NCBI GenBank assembly: GCA_905480195.1
Contig: CAJQPN010000003.1
Location: 1 to 64,000, forward strand
Length of the DNA: 64,000 bases
Direction: 5' to 3'
Source: an uncultured Acidimicrobiales bacterium
GTDB lineage: Bacteria > Actinomycetota > Acidimicrobiia > Acidimicrobiales > Aldehydirespiratoraceae
Both the position numbers and the translations under genes were made by a program. Shown here piece after piece: positions 8,175-17,887 of the stretch (the stretch's first letter is position 1; every line of letters starts with the position of its first letter). Below the pieces are notes generated by a model that saw only the letters and a list, made by a program, of their open reading frames with translations, did not search any database and was not told the DNA's origin.

Positions 8175-10040
8175 TTATCCACCAGCACGATGCAACGCCC
8201 GGTAGACGTTTTCGGCCACCTCGTCGGGAAGCCATGACAACGCCTTGAGGGTCTCCAGATCGCTTCGTTTCACCGCATTCACGCCACCGAGCTCCTTGGT
8301 AAGGCGCTTCTTACGGGTTGGCCCGAGTCCTGCGATTCCGTCGAGCGCCGATTTGGTCATGCGCTTGTCGCGAAGCTGTCGGTGATAGCTGATCGCGAAG
8401 CGATGACTCTCGTCTCGGATCCGCTGCAGCATGAACAATGCCTCAGACTGACGCGGCAGCTTGATCGATTCGCTCTTTCCCGGCACGAACACTTCTTCGA
8501 ACTGCTTGGCAAGCGACACGACCGGAATCTCGTCGCGCAGTCCGAGCTCGTCGAGTACCCGTACCGCTGAGCTGAGCTGTCCTTTGCCGCCATCGACTAC
8601 CAGCAGTTGCGGTGGGTAGGCGAATTTGCCGTCGCGTTCCTCGATCGGTCGTTCTCTATCAGCCAGATAAGCGGTGAACCGTCGTTCGAGGACCTCCTCC
8701 ATCGCGGCGAAGTCGTCGTTCCCGTCGACCGTCTTGATCTTGAAGCGGCGATACTCCGACTTCTTCGGCAAACCGTCCTCGACCACCACCATCGAGCCCA
8801 CGTAGTCGGTGCCCTGGATGTGGCTCATGTCGTAGCACTCGATCCGTAACGGCGCATTGGGAAGGTCGAGGTACTCCTGGAGTTCGTTCAAGGCTCGTGC
8901 CCGACTGTTGTGGTCGGCACTGCGCTTCAGGCGATGACGCGTGAAGGTCTCTTCTGCATTTCTCGTGACCGTCTCGTGCAGCTTTCGCTTGTCGCCGCGT
9001 TGCGGAATCCGAATCGCAACTCTGCTCTCGCGAAGTTCCGATAGCCACTCCTCATAGAGCGCAGGATCCGACGGGAGGTCAGGGACGAGAACCTCCTTGG
9101 GCCACCCGATCGGGTTGTCGTCGAAGTACAGGCGCTCGAGCACCCGGCTCACCAGCTCGGAGCGATCGAGTTCTTCGGCTTTATCGACCACAAAACCGCG
9201 TCGACCCATGACGCGACCCTTTCGCACGAAAAACACCTGCACGGCGGCTTCGAGCTCATCATCGTGAATGCCGATTACGTCGGTGTCCTCGTTCTGCGGG
9301 AAGACCATCTGCTGCTTTTCGATGGCTTTCTGGACGGCCGAGAGTCGGTCTCGAAGGTGGGCAGCCAACTCAAACTCGAGTTCCTCGGCCGCTGCAGCCA
9401 TCTGGACCTCAAGCGCCGTAACAACCTCAGCGGTGTCTCCCTCGAGAAACCGGAGTAACTCGGCCACCAGCTCGTTGTACGCCTCCTTATCGATCTCGCC
9501 GACGCAAGGGCCTGCACACTTCTCGATGTGGAACAGCAAACAAGGTTTGCCGAGCTTCTGGTGATGCCGGAACTTGTTATCGGTGCAGGTCCGGATCGGA
9601 AAGGTCCGCAACAACAGGTCGAGGGTGTCGCGGATCGCATAGGCCTGGCCGTACGGGCCGAAGTACCGGTTGCCCTTCTTGCGCTTCCCGCGCATCACCA
9701 TTGCGCGCGGCCAGTCGTCGAGCGTCGTGACAGCCAGGAACGGGTAGGACTTGTCGTCCATGTAACGCACGTTGAACCGCGGCTTGTGGCGTTGGATCAA
9801 CGTGTACTCGAGCATCAGCGCCTCGACCTCGTTGCCGACCTGCATCCATTCGACCGTCTCGGCCGCCTCCACCATCTGACGGGTGCGGCTGTGCAGATTG
9901 CGCGGATTCTGGAAGTAGTTCGACAGGCGTGACCGCAGACTCTTCGCCTTACCAACATAAATCACGCGCCCGTCGCCGTCCTTGAACTGGTAGGACCCGG
10001 GTGTGTCGGGAATCGATCCTGCGGGCGGTCGCTGCACCAT
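8175..10040 (-). CDS. uvrC: UvrABC system protein C, excinuclease
   Basis: A 621-residue endonuclease making both incisions in nucleotide excision repair. Residues about 10-90 are the GIY-YIG domain (PGSYQF, VIYVGKAKSLRSRL). A Cys cluster around CLLFHIEKCAGPC follows, then a UVR motif (AAHLRDRLSAV), the RNase H-like domain with ECYDMSH and LLVVDGGKGQL, and a C-terminal helix-hairpin-helix (LDGIAGLGPTRKKRL). Length is normal. The ATG is preceded by a TAGTCT box 6 bases upstream and no Shine-Dalgarno, suggesting a leaderless mRNA. Confidence 0.97.
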   Translation of the reverse strand: MVQRPPAGSIPDTPGSYQFKDGDGRVIYVGKAKSLRSRLSNYFQNPRNLHSRTRQMVEAAETVEWMQVGNEVEALMLEYTLIQRHKPRFNVRYMDDKSYPFLAVTTLDDWPRAMVMRGKRKKGNRYFGPYGQAYAIRDTLDLLLRTFPIRTCTDNKFRHHQKLGKPCLLFHIEKCAGPCVGEIDKEAYNELVAELLRFLEGDTAEVVTALEVQMAAAAEELEFELAAHLRDRLSAVQKAIEKQQMVFPQNEDTDVIGIHDDELEAAVQVFFVRKGRVMGRRGFVVDKAEELDRSELVSRVLERLYFDDNPIGWPKEVLVPDLPSDPALYEEWLSELRESRVAIRIPQRGDKRKLHETVTRNAEETFTRHRLKRSADHNSRARALNELQEYLDLPNAPLRIECYDMSHIQGTDYVGSMVVVEDGLPKKSEYRRFKIKTVDGNDDFAAMEEVLERRFTAYLADRERPIEERDGKFAYPPQLLVVDGGKGQLSSAVRVLDELGLRDEIPVVSLAKQFEEVFVPGKSESIKLPRQSEALFMLQRIRDESHRFAISYHRQLRDKRMTKSALDGIAGLGPTRKKRLTKELGGVNAVKRSDLETLKALSWLPDEVAENVYRALHRAGG

Positions 10041-10049
10041 GCGCCGAGA

Positions 10050-10247
10050 CTAGATCGCCGATACGTCAGGAGAGTCGGTCCCTGAACGCGGACGCCGAAC
10101 CACAGGTCGTTGTGTGGCGCTCACTTCCAAGGCTGCTGCGCCGGTTAGGAACATTGCGCCGACAGTTCCCAGGGCGAAGCCGGCATGGCGATCAGCGAAG
10201 CGGGTCCGTGCATTGTCTAAGCCGCCGTAACTCTTTTCCTGTTCCAT
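10050..10247 (-). CDS. Small putative membrane protein (65 aa)
   Basis: A 65-residue frame just upstream of uvrC. It starts MEQEKSYGGL, has one hydrophobic stretch (FALGTVGAMFLTGAAALEV) after a charged segment, and ends in an Arg/Ser-rich tail. No family is recognised. No Shine-Dalgarno is obvious. It overlaps the proposed uvrC -10 box at its 3' end. It could be a genuine single-pass membrane peptide or a chance frame in a 281-base gap; the clean hydrophobic/charged partition favours the former only weakly. Confidence 0.35.
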   Translation of the reverse strand: MEQEKSYGGLDNARTRFADRHAGFALGTVGAMFLTGAAALEVSATQRPVVRRPRSGTDSPDVSAI

Positions 10248-10321
10248 GCGGGGGTCGCTTCGGTATCGCGCATCGTGAAACGCTCGCAGGACTCACAGAC
10301 GCTACGACCAAACGAGAATTC

Positions 10322-13159
10322 TCAACTCAGCAATGGCGCCAAGAACCGCCCCGTGTGACTTTCGGGAACCCGTGCTACTTCTTCCGGCGTACCCTCGGCC
10401 ACAATCGCACCACCCCCCGAACCACCCTCGGGCCCCAGATCAATCAGCCAGTCGGCCGTCTTGATGACTTCGAGGTTGTGCTCGATCACCAGCACCGAAT
10501 TTCCCTGATCGACCAGCCGCCCAAGCACGCCAAGCAGCTTGCGGATGTCTTCGAAATGGAGCCCCGTGGTTGGTTCATCGAGGATGTAGATCGTGTGGCC
10601 GGTTGACCGCTTGGCGAGCTCCGACGCCAGCTTCACCCGCTGCGCCTCACCGCCCGACAATGTGGGCGCTGGCTGCCCAAGCCGTACATAGCCGAGTCCG
10701 ACGTCGACCAGCGTCTGCATGTGCCGCGCAATCGGTGGCTGATTGGCAAAAAACTCGAGTGCCTCTTCGATCGGCATCGCCAAGACCTCAGAAATGTTCT
10801 TGCCCTTGAAAGTGATCTCGAGCGTGTCGCGGTTGTAGCGCCTGCCTTTGCAGACCTCACATGGCACGTAGACGTCGGGCAGGAAATGCATCTCGATCTT
10901 GATCGTGCCGTCTCCCTGGCATGCCTCGCAGCGACCACCCTTGACATTGAAGCTGAACCGGCCGGGCTGATACCCACGAATATTGGCCTCGGTGGTTTGC
11001 GCGAACAGTTTCCGGATGTGATCGAACACTCCGGTGTAGGTGGCCGGATTTGAGCGCGGAGTGCGGCCGATCGGCGACTGATCGATGGCGATGACCTTGT
11101 CGAGATGATCGATCCCGTCGATCCGCTTGTGCAGCCCGGGCGGGACCTTCGAGCTGTAAATCCGTTGCATCAGCGAGCGCAGCAGGATGTCGTTGACGAG
11201 AGTGGATTTCCCCGAGCCCGAAACGCCGGTGACACAAACAAATTTGCCGAGCGGAACATCGACAGTGACGTTCTTGAGATTGTTCTCTTCGGCACCCAAG
11301 ACCGTGACGACGTTGCCGTTGCCGAGCCGGCGGATACCGGGCACTGGGATCGAGCGTTTACCCGACAGGTATTGACCGGTCAGCGAGTCCTTGTTCTTGA
11401 GCAGGTTTTTATAGGTACCGCTGTGCACGATCTTGCCACCGTGCTCACCGGCACCCGGGCCGATGTCGACGATGTGATCGGCGACTTTCATCGTGTCCTC
11501 GTCGTGCTCGACGACGAGGACCGTGTTGCCGAGATCACGCATCCGAACGAGGGTTTCGATGAGACGTTGGTTGTCTCGCTGATGTAAACCGATCGATGGC
11601 TCATCCAGCACGTACAGCACCCCGACCAAGCCAGAACCGACCTGGGAAGCGAGCCGGATCCGCTGAGCCTCACCACCCGCAAGGGTGGCCGCGTTGCGTG
11701 ACAGCGAGAGGTAGTCGAGGCCGACGTCAAGCAGGAACCCGAGACGAGCGTTGATCTCCTTGAGTACCTGCTCGGCGATAATCGCGTCGCGATCGTTGAG
11801 CTCGAGCTCGCCGAGCGTCTTCGCTGCTTCGGCGATCGACATCGAACAGAGATCGCTGATGCTGTGGACGTCGATTGTGACAGCCAGCGACAACGGGTTC
11901 AGGCGAGCCCCAGCGCAGACCTGGCAGGGCACCTGCCGCATGTACCCCTCGATCTGTTCACGAGTGGCGTCACTCTCGGCTTCGGTGTGCCGGCGCATCA
12001 GGTACGGGATCACCCCCTCGTACCGAGCCTGATACGTTCGGGTGCGCCCGTATCGATTCTTGTACCGAACCTCAACGCGGCCCTTGACTCCTTTGCCATG
12101 AAGGAGGAGGTCACGGTGCTTCGCAGTGAGCTCCTCCCAGGGACGATCATCCGGGATGTCGTATTCCTCGCAGATCGACTCGACGAGCCGTGAAAAATAG
12201 CGGCTACGACCGCCCGCCCACGGCTGGATCGCCCCGTTGGCGATCGTCTGCTCCTGATCGGGGATGACCAAGCGAGCATCCACCTCGAACACGGTGCCGA
12301 GCCCGTCGCAGTGCGAGCAGGCGCCGTAGGGCGAGTTGAACGAGAAGTTGCGCGGCGCAAGCTCATCGAAAGACTTCCCGTCGCTCGGGCGCGACAAATG
12401 CTGACTAAAGACGACTGTCTCGGACTCGCCAGCCTTGGGAACGATCTGCAGCTCGGCGACCCCTCCGGTGAGGTTGAGCGCCGTCTCGATCGAATCGGTG
12501 AGCCGACGCTCGATCCCATCGCGCAGCACGAGACGGTCCACCACGATGGAGATGTCGTGGGTCTCGTAGCGCTCAAGGTCGAGCTCGAACTCCTCGTTGA
12601 GGTCGATGAGTTCACCATCGACGATCGCCCGAACGAAGCCCTGCCCGGCGAAATCGGCGAGCAGGGTGTCGTACGTTCCCTTCCTGCCCCTAACCACCGG
12701 GGCCAGCACCTGGAACCGCAAACCCTCCTCCATGGCGAGGATCTTGTCGACGATCTGCTGTGGAGTCTGACGAACGAGCTCTTCACCTGTCTCGGGATCA
12801 TGGGCGACGCCGATACGAGCGAACAACAGGCGGAGGTAGTCGTAGACCTCGGTTACCGTGCCAACGGTCGAGCGCGGGTTGCGGCTGGCAGACTTCTGAT
12901 CAATCGAGATCGCCGGCGACAGACCCTCGATGAAATCAACGTCAGGTTTGTCCATCTGGCCAAGGAACTGGCGTGCGTACGCGCTCAGCGACTCGACGTA
13001 GCGGCGCTGACCTTCGGCGTAGATCGTGTCGAAGGCCAGGCTTGACTTGCCGGAACCGGAGAGCCCCGTGAAAACGATGAGCTTGTCGCGCGGCAGGTCG
13101 AGATCGACGTCGCACAGATTGTGCTCGCGAGCGCCCTGAATGACGAGACGATCAGCCAC
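10322..13159 (-). CDS. uvrA: UvrABC system protein A, excision-repair ATPase
   Basis: A 945-residue dimeric ABC-type ATPase that finds bulky DNA lesions and loads UvrB. Both nucleotide-binding halves are intact. The first Walker A is GLSGSGKSS near residue 31, with signature [12 protein letters not shown]. The second Walker A is [10 protein letters not shown], with signature [12 protein letters not shown] and Walker [12 protein letters not shown]. Zinc modules are visible at [10 protein letters not shown] and at [20 protein letters not shown], where further Cys pairs follow. The GTG start has a TAGAGT box exactly 6 bases upstream and no Shine-Dalgarno, another leaderless candidate. Confidence 0.98.
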   Translation of the reverse strand: MADRLVIQGAREHNLCDVDLDLPRDKLIVFTGLSGSGKSSLAFDTIYAEGQRRYVESLSAYARQFLGQMDKPDVDFIEGLSPAISIDQKSASRNPRSTVGTVTEVYDYLRLLFARIGVAHDPETGEELVRQTPQQIVDKILAMEEGLRFQVLAPVVRGRKGTYDTLLADFAGQGFVRAIVDGELIDLNEEFELDLERYETHDISIVVDRLVLRDGIERRLTDSIETALNLTGGVAELQIVPKAGESETVVFSQHLSRPSDGKSFDELAPRNFSFNSPYGACSHCDGLGTVFEVDARLVIPDQEQTIANGAIQPWAGGRSRYFSRLVESICEEYDIPDDRPWEELTAKHRDLLLHGKGVKGRVEVRYKNRYGRTRTYQARYEGVIPYLMRRHTEAESDATREQIEGYMRQVPCQVCAGARLNPLSLAVTIDVHSISDLCSMSIAEAAKTLGELELNDRDAIIAEQVLKEINARLGFLLDVGLDYLSLSRNAATLAGGEAQRIRLASQVGSGLVGVLYVLDEPSIGLHQRDNQRLIETLVRMRDLGNTVLVVEHDEDTMKVADHIVDIGPGAGEHGGKIVHSGTYKNLLKNKDSLTGQYLSGKRSIPVPGIRRLGNGNVVTVLGAEENNLKNVTVDVPLGKFVCVTGVSGSGKSTLVNDILLRSLMQRIYSSKVPPGLHKRIDGIDHLDKVIAIDQSPIGRTPRSNPATYTGVFDHIRKLFAQTTEANIRGYQPGRFSFNVKGGRCEACQGDGTIKIEMHFLPDVYVPCEVCKGRRYNRDTLEITFKGKNISEVLAMPIEEALEFFANQPPIARHMQTLVDVGLGYVRLGQPAPTLSGGEAQRVKLASELAKRSTGHTIYILDEPTTGLHFEDIRKLLGVLGRLVDQGNSVLVIEHNLEVIKTADWLIDLGPEGGSGGGAIVAEGTPEEVARVPESHTGRFLAPLLS

Positions 13160-13213
13160 GGCGGCACTCTAGCGGCCGAGAGACGTCCGAACGCCTGTTC
13201 GGCCGTCAATCAA

Positions 13214-13570
13214 TCAGTCGCTGACCGGAACCTGCGTCGTCAACCAGAGATCGACACCCTTAAAAAGCGGGATGGGCTCATCGATGCCTACCTCCCAGCC
13301 GAGAAGGGCGCCAACATCGTCGTCACGGAACGGCTGCACAAAACCAAGTTCCCGTCTTCCGAGTTTGAGCAGGACCTCAGGAGCTTCGCTCCGGTCGGCG
13401 TTGTCGGTTAAGGCAGCCCTCGGCTCGTCGAGCGCCAGAACCCGCCAGCACGAGACACGAAGGGCTTGGCAAAACCAGAGCCCGGTCATCACGATCAGCA
13501 CGAGGCAGTTGATAACGGCAAGCGCCAAAACCACAGCTCCCGTTCGCAGGAACGGCGGGTCGGAGGTCAC
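13214..13570 (-). CDS. Hypothetical single-pass membrane protein (118 aa)
   Basis: From a GTG start with a very strong ribosome site (GAGGAGG six bases upstream) this reads 118 residues. A short N-terminus (MTSDPPFLRTG) is followed by one transmembrane helix (AVVLALAVINCLVLIVMTGL) and a soluble tail of about 80 residues ending WLTTQVPVSD. The frame stays open for 79 codons upstream, but that part is Arg/Cys-rich and non-conserved looking, so I excluded it. No family recognised. It lies between uvrB and uvrA on the same strand; nothing ties it to repair. Confidence 0.6.
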   Translation of the reverse strand: MTSDPPFLRTGAVVLALAVINCLVLIVMTGLWFCQALRVSCWRVLALDEPRAALTDNADRSEAPEVLLKLGRRELGFVQPFRDDDVGALLGWEVGIDEPIPLFKGVDLWLTTQVPVSD

Positions 13571-13879
13571 GATCGCCTCCTCAGAACGCAAGTGCTCTTC
13601 AGAACCGATACGAGCGCTTCTGGGCACATCAAGTCCGCAGGGCCGAAGCACAAGCCTTCGCCGTGCACCAACCACCACTGCGCAAGGCATTACGCACCCA
13701 GACAACCAGCGCAACCCTACGTGAGTGTTCCCAGCTGTCGAGGGCGTAGATGGTGAGCAGCGAGGCGATCGGCACCAGAAGGCTGAGCCCCAGCACCGGG
13801 GGCGCACCTCGCGCGCACCAGCGTTAGAACCCGCTCGTGTCGATCAGCAACAGATCACCGAGCTTCTCTTCCCCACTTC
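13571..13879. other. Gap downstream of uvrB with possible gene remnants
   Basis: Read on the minus strand, the uvrB stop overlaps an ATG (ATGA) that opens a 19-codon frame ending LLLIDTSGF. After its TAA, another frame without a good start encodes a hydrophobic run (LGLSLLVPIASLLTIYALDSW), then basic residues and a stop near base 13628. This could be one short membrane-protein gene broken by mutation, or just chance. It also holds the ribosome-binding site of the 118-residue downstream gene. Confidence 0.35.
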
Positions 13880-15928
13880 TCATCTACGCATCTCGCGCAG
13901 TTCGCGTTTGAGCTCCTTGACCTCATCGCGCAGACGGGCGGCGTACTCGAATCGAAGATCAACCGCAGCGTCACGCATCTCCTGCTCCAGTGTTCGGATC
14001 AGGCGCTCCAGCTCGTCTTCGGGAAGATCGCTGAGATCATCGGTAGCGCGCCGTCGATCACGGATGCCGGAGAGTTTCTCAGGCACCGGCGCTCGGTCTT
14101 CGGCCGGGCGGATCATCGACAAGATGTCGGTGATCTCCTTACGAATCGACTCTGGACTGATGCCGTGTTCTTCGTTGTAGGCCTGCTGGAGGCCGCGTCT
14201 GCGCATCGTCTCACTGATAGCACGCTGCATGGAGTTGGTCATCTGATCGGCGTACATCACGACCTCACCCGCCACATTTCGAGCGGCGCGACCGATCATC
14301 TGGATCAGCGACGTCTCGCTGCGAAGGAAGCCCTCCTTGTCAGCGTCGAGAATCGCGACCAAGGACACCTCTGGAAGATCGAGACCCTCACGAAGCAGGT
14401 TGATGCCGACCAAGACATCAAACTCTCCGAGCCGAAGGTCGCGCAGAATCTCGATTCGCTGGATGGTGTCGACCTCACTGTGCAGGTAGCGGACACGGAT
14501 ACCGAGTTCGAGCAGGTATTCGGTGAGGTCCTCGGCCATCTTTTTGGTGAGCGTGGTCACCAAAACACGCTCGTTTTTGTCGACCCGGTCCTTGATCAGC
14601 TCATGGAGGTCGTCGATCTGGCCCTTCGTGGGCTTGACGATGACCTCGGGATCGATCAGGCCGGTCGGACGCACGATCTGTTCGACGACCTGCGACGACA
14701 CCTGCAACTCGAAGTCGCTCGGTGTGGCCGACAAGAACACCACCTGGTTGAGCCGCTCCATGACCTCCTCGAACCGCAATGGCCGATTGTCCGCTGCGGA
14801 CGGCAGGCGAAAGCCGTGCTCGATCAGCGTCGCCTTGCGGGACCGGTCACCTTCGTATTGGCCGTGCAATTGAGGAACAGCGACGTGACTCTCATCGATC
14901 ACCATCAGGAAGTCTCTCGGGAAGTAGTCGAGCAGCGTGTATGGCGGCTCGCCGCAGCCCCGACCGTCGATCGGCCCGGAATAGTTCTCGATGCCGTTGC
15001 AGTACCCGACCTCCTGCATCATCTCGAGGTCGTACTCGGTTCGCATTCGAAGGCGTTGTGCTTCGAGAAGCTTTCCCTCATCCTCGAACGTCTTGAGGCG
15101 TTCCTGTAGCTCGACCTGGATCCGTTCGATTGCCGCCTGCATACGCTGCTCGGACGTGGCGTAGTGCGTCGCCGGAAAGATCACAAGCTCCTCAAGTTGC
15201 TCGATGCGCTCCCCGGTAAGCGGATCGACAACGGTGATCTGCTCGACCTCATCACCGAAAAGCTCAACCCGCACGGCTGTCTCGTCATAGGCGGGGTGGA
15301 CTTCGATCGTGTCGCCCCGAACACGAAAATTGCCCCGCACGAGATTCATATCGTTGCGCTCATATTGAAGTTCGACCAAGCGCTTCAGGATTGAACGCTG
15401 GTCGTGCTCCTCACCGACCCGAAGGACCAGCAGTTGCGTCTCATACTCTTCGGGTGACCCGAGCCCATAGATCGCTGACACCGACGCCACCACGATCGTG
15501 TCGCGTCGGGTAAGAAGCGAAGAAGTAGCCGAGTGACGCAGTCGGTCGATCTCGTCGTTCACCGACGAGTCTTTCTCGATGTAGGTATCGCTCGAGGGCA
15601 TGTAAGCCTCGGGCTGGTAGTAGTCGTAGTACGAGACGAAGTACTCGACTCGATTGTCAGGAAAAAACTCTTTGAGTTCGTTAGCCAACTGAGCGGCCAA
15701 CGATTTGTTGGGAGCGAGCACCAGCGTCGGTCGCTGCACCTGTTCGATTGTCCACGCAATGGTGGCGCTCTTGCCCGAACCAGTGATGCCGAGCAGCGTC
15801 TGGAACCGATCGCCCCGCTCAATCCCTTCCGACAGCGCTGCGATCGCACTCGGCTGGTCGCCAGCCGGTTCGAAATCAGAACGAACCCTCAGAGCTGTCT
15901 TCGCCGAAGGGGCCGTGACCGGAGGCAT
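13880..15928 (-). CDS. uvrB: UvrABC system protein B, excision-repair helicase
   Basis: A 682-residue DNA-damage-verification helicase. Helicase motif [14 protein letters not shown] lies near residue 45. The beta-hairpin region contains [16 protein letters not shown], the Tyr-rich UvrB hallmark for clamping damaged [11 protein letters not shown] is motif [16 protein letters not shown] and [13 protein letters not shown] are later helicase motifs, and QMIGRAARN is motif VI. A C-terminal UVR motif ([22 protein letters not shown]) contacts UvrC. TAGGTT sits 6 bases before the ATG with no Shine-Dalgarno. It follows coaE, as in other actinobacteria. Confidence 0.98.
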   Translation of the reverse strand: MPPVTAPSAKTALRVRSDFEPAGDQPSAIAALSEGIERGDRFQTLLGITGSGKSATIAWTIEQVQRPTLVLAPNKSLAAQLANELKEFFPDNRVEYFVSYYDYYQPEAYMPSSDTYIEKDSSVNDEIDRLRHSATSSLLTRRDTIVVASVSAIYGLGSPEEYETQLLVLRVGEEHDQRSILKRLVELQYERNDMNLVRGNFRVRGDTIEVHPAYDETAVRVELFGDEVEQITVVDPLTGERIEQLEELVIFPATHYATSEQRMQAAIERIQVELQERLKTFEDEGKLLEAQRLRMRTEYDLEMMQEVGYCNGIENYSGPIDGRGCGEPPYTLLDYFPRDFLMVIDESHVAVPQLHGQYEGDRSRKATLIEHGFRLPSAADNRPLRFEEVMERLNQVVFLSATPSDFELQVSSQVVEQIVRPTGLIDPEVIVKPTKGQIDDLHELIKDRVDKNERVLVTTLTKKMAEDLTEYLLELGIRVRYLHSEVDTIQRIEILRDLRLGEFDVLVGINLLREGLDLPEVSLVAILDADKEGFLRSETSLIQMIGRAARNVAGEVVMYADQMTNSMQRAISETMRRRGLQQAYNEEHGISPESIRKEITDILSMIRPAEDRAPVPEKLSGIRDRRRATDDLSDLPEDELERLIRTLEQEMRDAAVDLRFEYAARLRDEVKELKRELREMRR

Positions 15929-16056
15929 CTCGTCAACCTATCCAAACCCTGTGAGGGAGTCGGGCCGGTCGCCGGGAGAAACTCCCAACGGCAAGGAAAC
16001 AGCAACCATTCGAGCCGTATCGATTGCCTGTGAGCGCAGAACGCTCGCGATGACGA

Positions 16057-16704
16057 TCAGGTCCGTCGGCTCGGATCAGAGCTGGCGCAACGTGACAAGC
16101 CGAGCGCCCAAGACCAGACCTCGTCGACCTGCGGACCCAATTCAGCGAGCGATCCCGAGTTGTCGATGACGAAATCAGCAACCGCTCTGCGTTGCTCCCG
16201 GGTCGCCTGATTGGCAACCCGCGCACGGGCGTCGTGCTCGTCGAATCCCCGCAAAGCCACTAGGCGCGCTACCGCAAGATCAGAGTCGACGTCCACGACA
16301 ATAACCCCTGCCAGATTCGCATAACGATCCTTGTCCGACGTGCCGTCAGCTCTCACCAGCAGCGGGATGTCGAGCACGACGATCGCATCGAGGCCTTGTA
16401 CCGCTTCACGTTGTGCCTTCATCTCCTCGGCGACCGCTGGATGAACGATGCCGTTGAGCGCCTCGAGTTCGTCCGCATCGCTGAACACGATCGATGCGAC
16501 CGCCGGCCGGTTGAGCGTTCCGTCGTCAGCGATGATCTCATCACCCCAGCGCTCCACCATGGCTGCGAAAACTGTCGCACCCGGAGCTTGCAGGCCTCGG
16601 ACGATACGGTCTGCATCAAGCAGGACCGCTCCGCGATCTACAAGCATGTCCGCAACCGTCGATTTCCCCGAACCGATTCCCCCGGTCAACCCGATCTCGA
16701 TCAC
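16057..16704 (-). CDS. coaE: Dephospho-CoA kinase
   Basis: A 215-residue enzyme phosphorylating the 3'-hydroxyl of dephospho-CoA, the last step of CoA synthesis. The P-loop is GGIGSGKSTVADML at residues 8-21, followed by LLDADRIVR and the conserved VVLDIPLLVRA, with the lid-region Arg-rich ARVANQATREQR further on. It lacks the extra C-terminal GrpB-like domain seen in mycobacterial CoaE, so it is the short form. The GTG start has TAGTCT exactly 6 bases upstream (leaderless candidate). Confidence 0.95.
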   Translation of the reverse strand: MIEIGLTGGIGSGKSTVADMLVDRGAVLLDADRIVRGLQAPGATVFAAMVERWGDEIIADDGTLNRPAVASIVFSDADELEALNGIVHPAVAEEMKAQREAVQGLDAIVVLDIPLLVRADGTSDKDRYANLAGVIVVDVDSDLAVARLVALRGFDEHDARARVANQATREQRRAVADFVIDNSGSLAELGPQVDEVWSWALGLSRCASSDPSRRT

Positions 16705-16732
16705 CGCGGCAGACTAACCGTCGACAACAGCT

Positions 16733-16921
16733 TCAGCCTCCGGAGGAACTCACGGAATCAGAAACCACACTCGCCGTTACGCTGAGGCTGTCGCTGACGT
16801 CTCCACCAATCGCTGTCAGAGCAGCGAGGCAAGCGATCGCAATAAGCGCGACCAAGAGGAGATACTCGATGAGAGCAGCTCCACGATCCCTGCATTTGGC
16901 TTGCCTTGCATAAAGGCGCAC
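16733..16921 (-). CDS. flp: Flp/Fap-type pilin, Tad pilus major subunit
   Basis: A 62-residue prepilin. A basic leader (VRLYARQAKCRDRG) precedes AALIEYLLLVALIAIACLAA, the Flp signature with the Glu-Tyr pair five and six residues into the mature protein. Cleavage by a prepilin peptidase is expected after the Gly. A short Ser-rich tail ends the protein. Size matches Flp pilins (50-65 residues). I chose GTG with AGAGG seven bases upstream; the longer 99-residue reading passes through a tandem repeat. No prepilin peptidase (TadV/CpaA) gene is in the window. It lies downstream of the two-component pair and close to the Tad export genes. Confidence 0.85.
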   Translation of the reverse strand: MRLYARQAKCRDRGAALIEYLLLVALIAIACLAALTAIGGDVSDSLSVTASVVSDSVSSSGG

Positions 16922-16939
16922 TGCTGAACCTCTGGAACA

Positions 16940-16961
16940 AACAAACGAACAAACGAACAAA
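16940..16961. repeat. 8-bp tandem repeat upstream of the pilin gene
   Basis: AACAAACG occurs twice in full plus a third near-complete copy (AACAAAG), with a partial copy on the other side. It lies about 20 bases 5' of the flp start codon, immediately before its ribosome-binding site (on the coding strand it reads as TTCGTTTG units). Repeats in this position can alter spacing by slipped-strand mispairing, but with fewer than three units this is only suggestive. Confidence 0.7.
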
Positions 16962-17102
16962 GTGACCGGTAACTTTACTAGTCGAGGCCCGTGAAGTGGA
17001 TGACCAGCGACATGCCAATCCCAAGAACCCACATGCCAATCGGCTGACGTCGGGATTCTCTCGGCTTACCTCCCCACCCACGGATGGGGCCAGCGGTGGT
17101 CG

Positions 17103-17747
17103 TTACTCCAGCGAAACGATGCCGAGACGCACCGCCTGAAGTACCGCCTGGGTCCGGTCACGAGCTTCGAGCTTTTGATAGATCGACGCCAAATGGTTCT
17201 TCACGGTTTTTTGGGAGATGTACATCTGATCAGCAACTTCAGCAGTCGAGCAGCCGTCTGCGATCAGCTGTAGCACCTCCTCTTCACGTCGTGTCACCAC
17301 TCGCTCCTCACGACTCGGCGCAATGTGGAGCTTTCGCACCTCGTCGAGCATCGATGCTGCCAGCTGAGGTGAAAGCGCAGTCTCACCCGACGCCGCCATC
17401 CGCACTGCACTGGAGATCTCCTGCGTCGAGCAGTCTTTGACCAAATAGCCGCACGCACCTGCCCGGATGGCGTTGGCAAGCACGTTCTGGTCGGCGTGCA
17501 TCGTGAGCATGACGACCTTGGTATCTGGGAGTGCGGCGCGAAGCTGGCGGCACGCTTCGACACCATCCATCTCCGGCATCGACACGTCCATCAGAACCAC
17601 CTCGGGGTTGAGACTGCGGGCCATCTCGACAGCCTCTACGCCGTTCTGCGCCTCACCAACGACGTCAAACCCACTCTCACGCATGGAACGACTGAGCCCC
17701 TCGCGCAACAGGCGGTGGTCATCAGCCAGCATCAGTCGAATAGTCAT
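17103..17747 (-). CDS. NarL/LuxR-family response regulator
   Basis: A 214-residue transcription regulator. The N-terminal receiver has the acidic pair ADDH (residues 8-11), the phospho-acceptor Asp54 in VVLMDVSMPEMDG, Thr in VVMLTMHAD and Lys in GYLVKDCS. The C-terminal GerE helix-turn-helix reads VTRREEEVLQLIADGCSTAEVA with the recognition helix near KTVKNHLASIYQKL. A GAGGAA ribosome site precedes the ATG. The cognate histidine kinase lies directly upstream on the same strand, and the Flp pilin gene directly downstream, making pilus control the obvious hypothesis. Confidence 0.93.
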   Translation of the reverse strand: MTIRLMLADDHRLLREGLSRSMRESGFDVVGEAQNGVEAVEMARSLNPEVVLMDVSMPEMDGVEACRQLRAALPDTKVVMLTMHADQNVLANAIRAGACGYLVKDCSTQEISSAVRMAASGETALSPQLAASMLDEVRKLHIAPSREERVVTRREEEVLQLIADGCSTAEVADQMYISQKTVKNHLASIYQKLEARDRTQAVLQAVRLGIVSLE

Positions 17748-17887
17748 CGTGCGAGTTCCTCGGACGTCAGGATTTCGTAGAGGGAACTCGTTCCTTCGTC
17801 CGGTAGCCCATCGGACGACCGCGCCACTTCCTTAGGAGTTGAGAACGACGTCCCTCTATCGAAGGTACCTCTTTATCTCGCGCGCCG

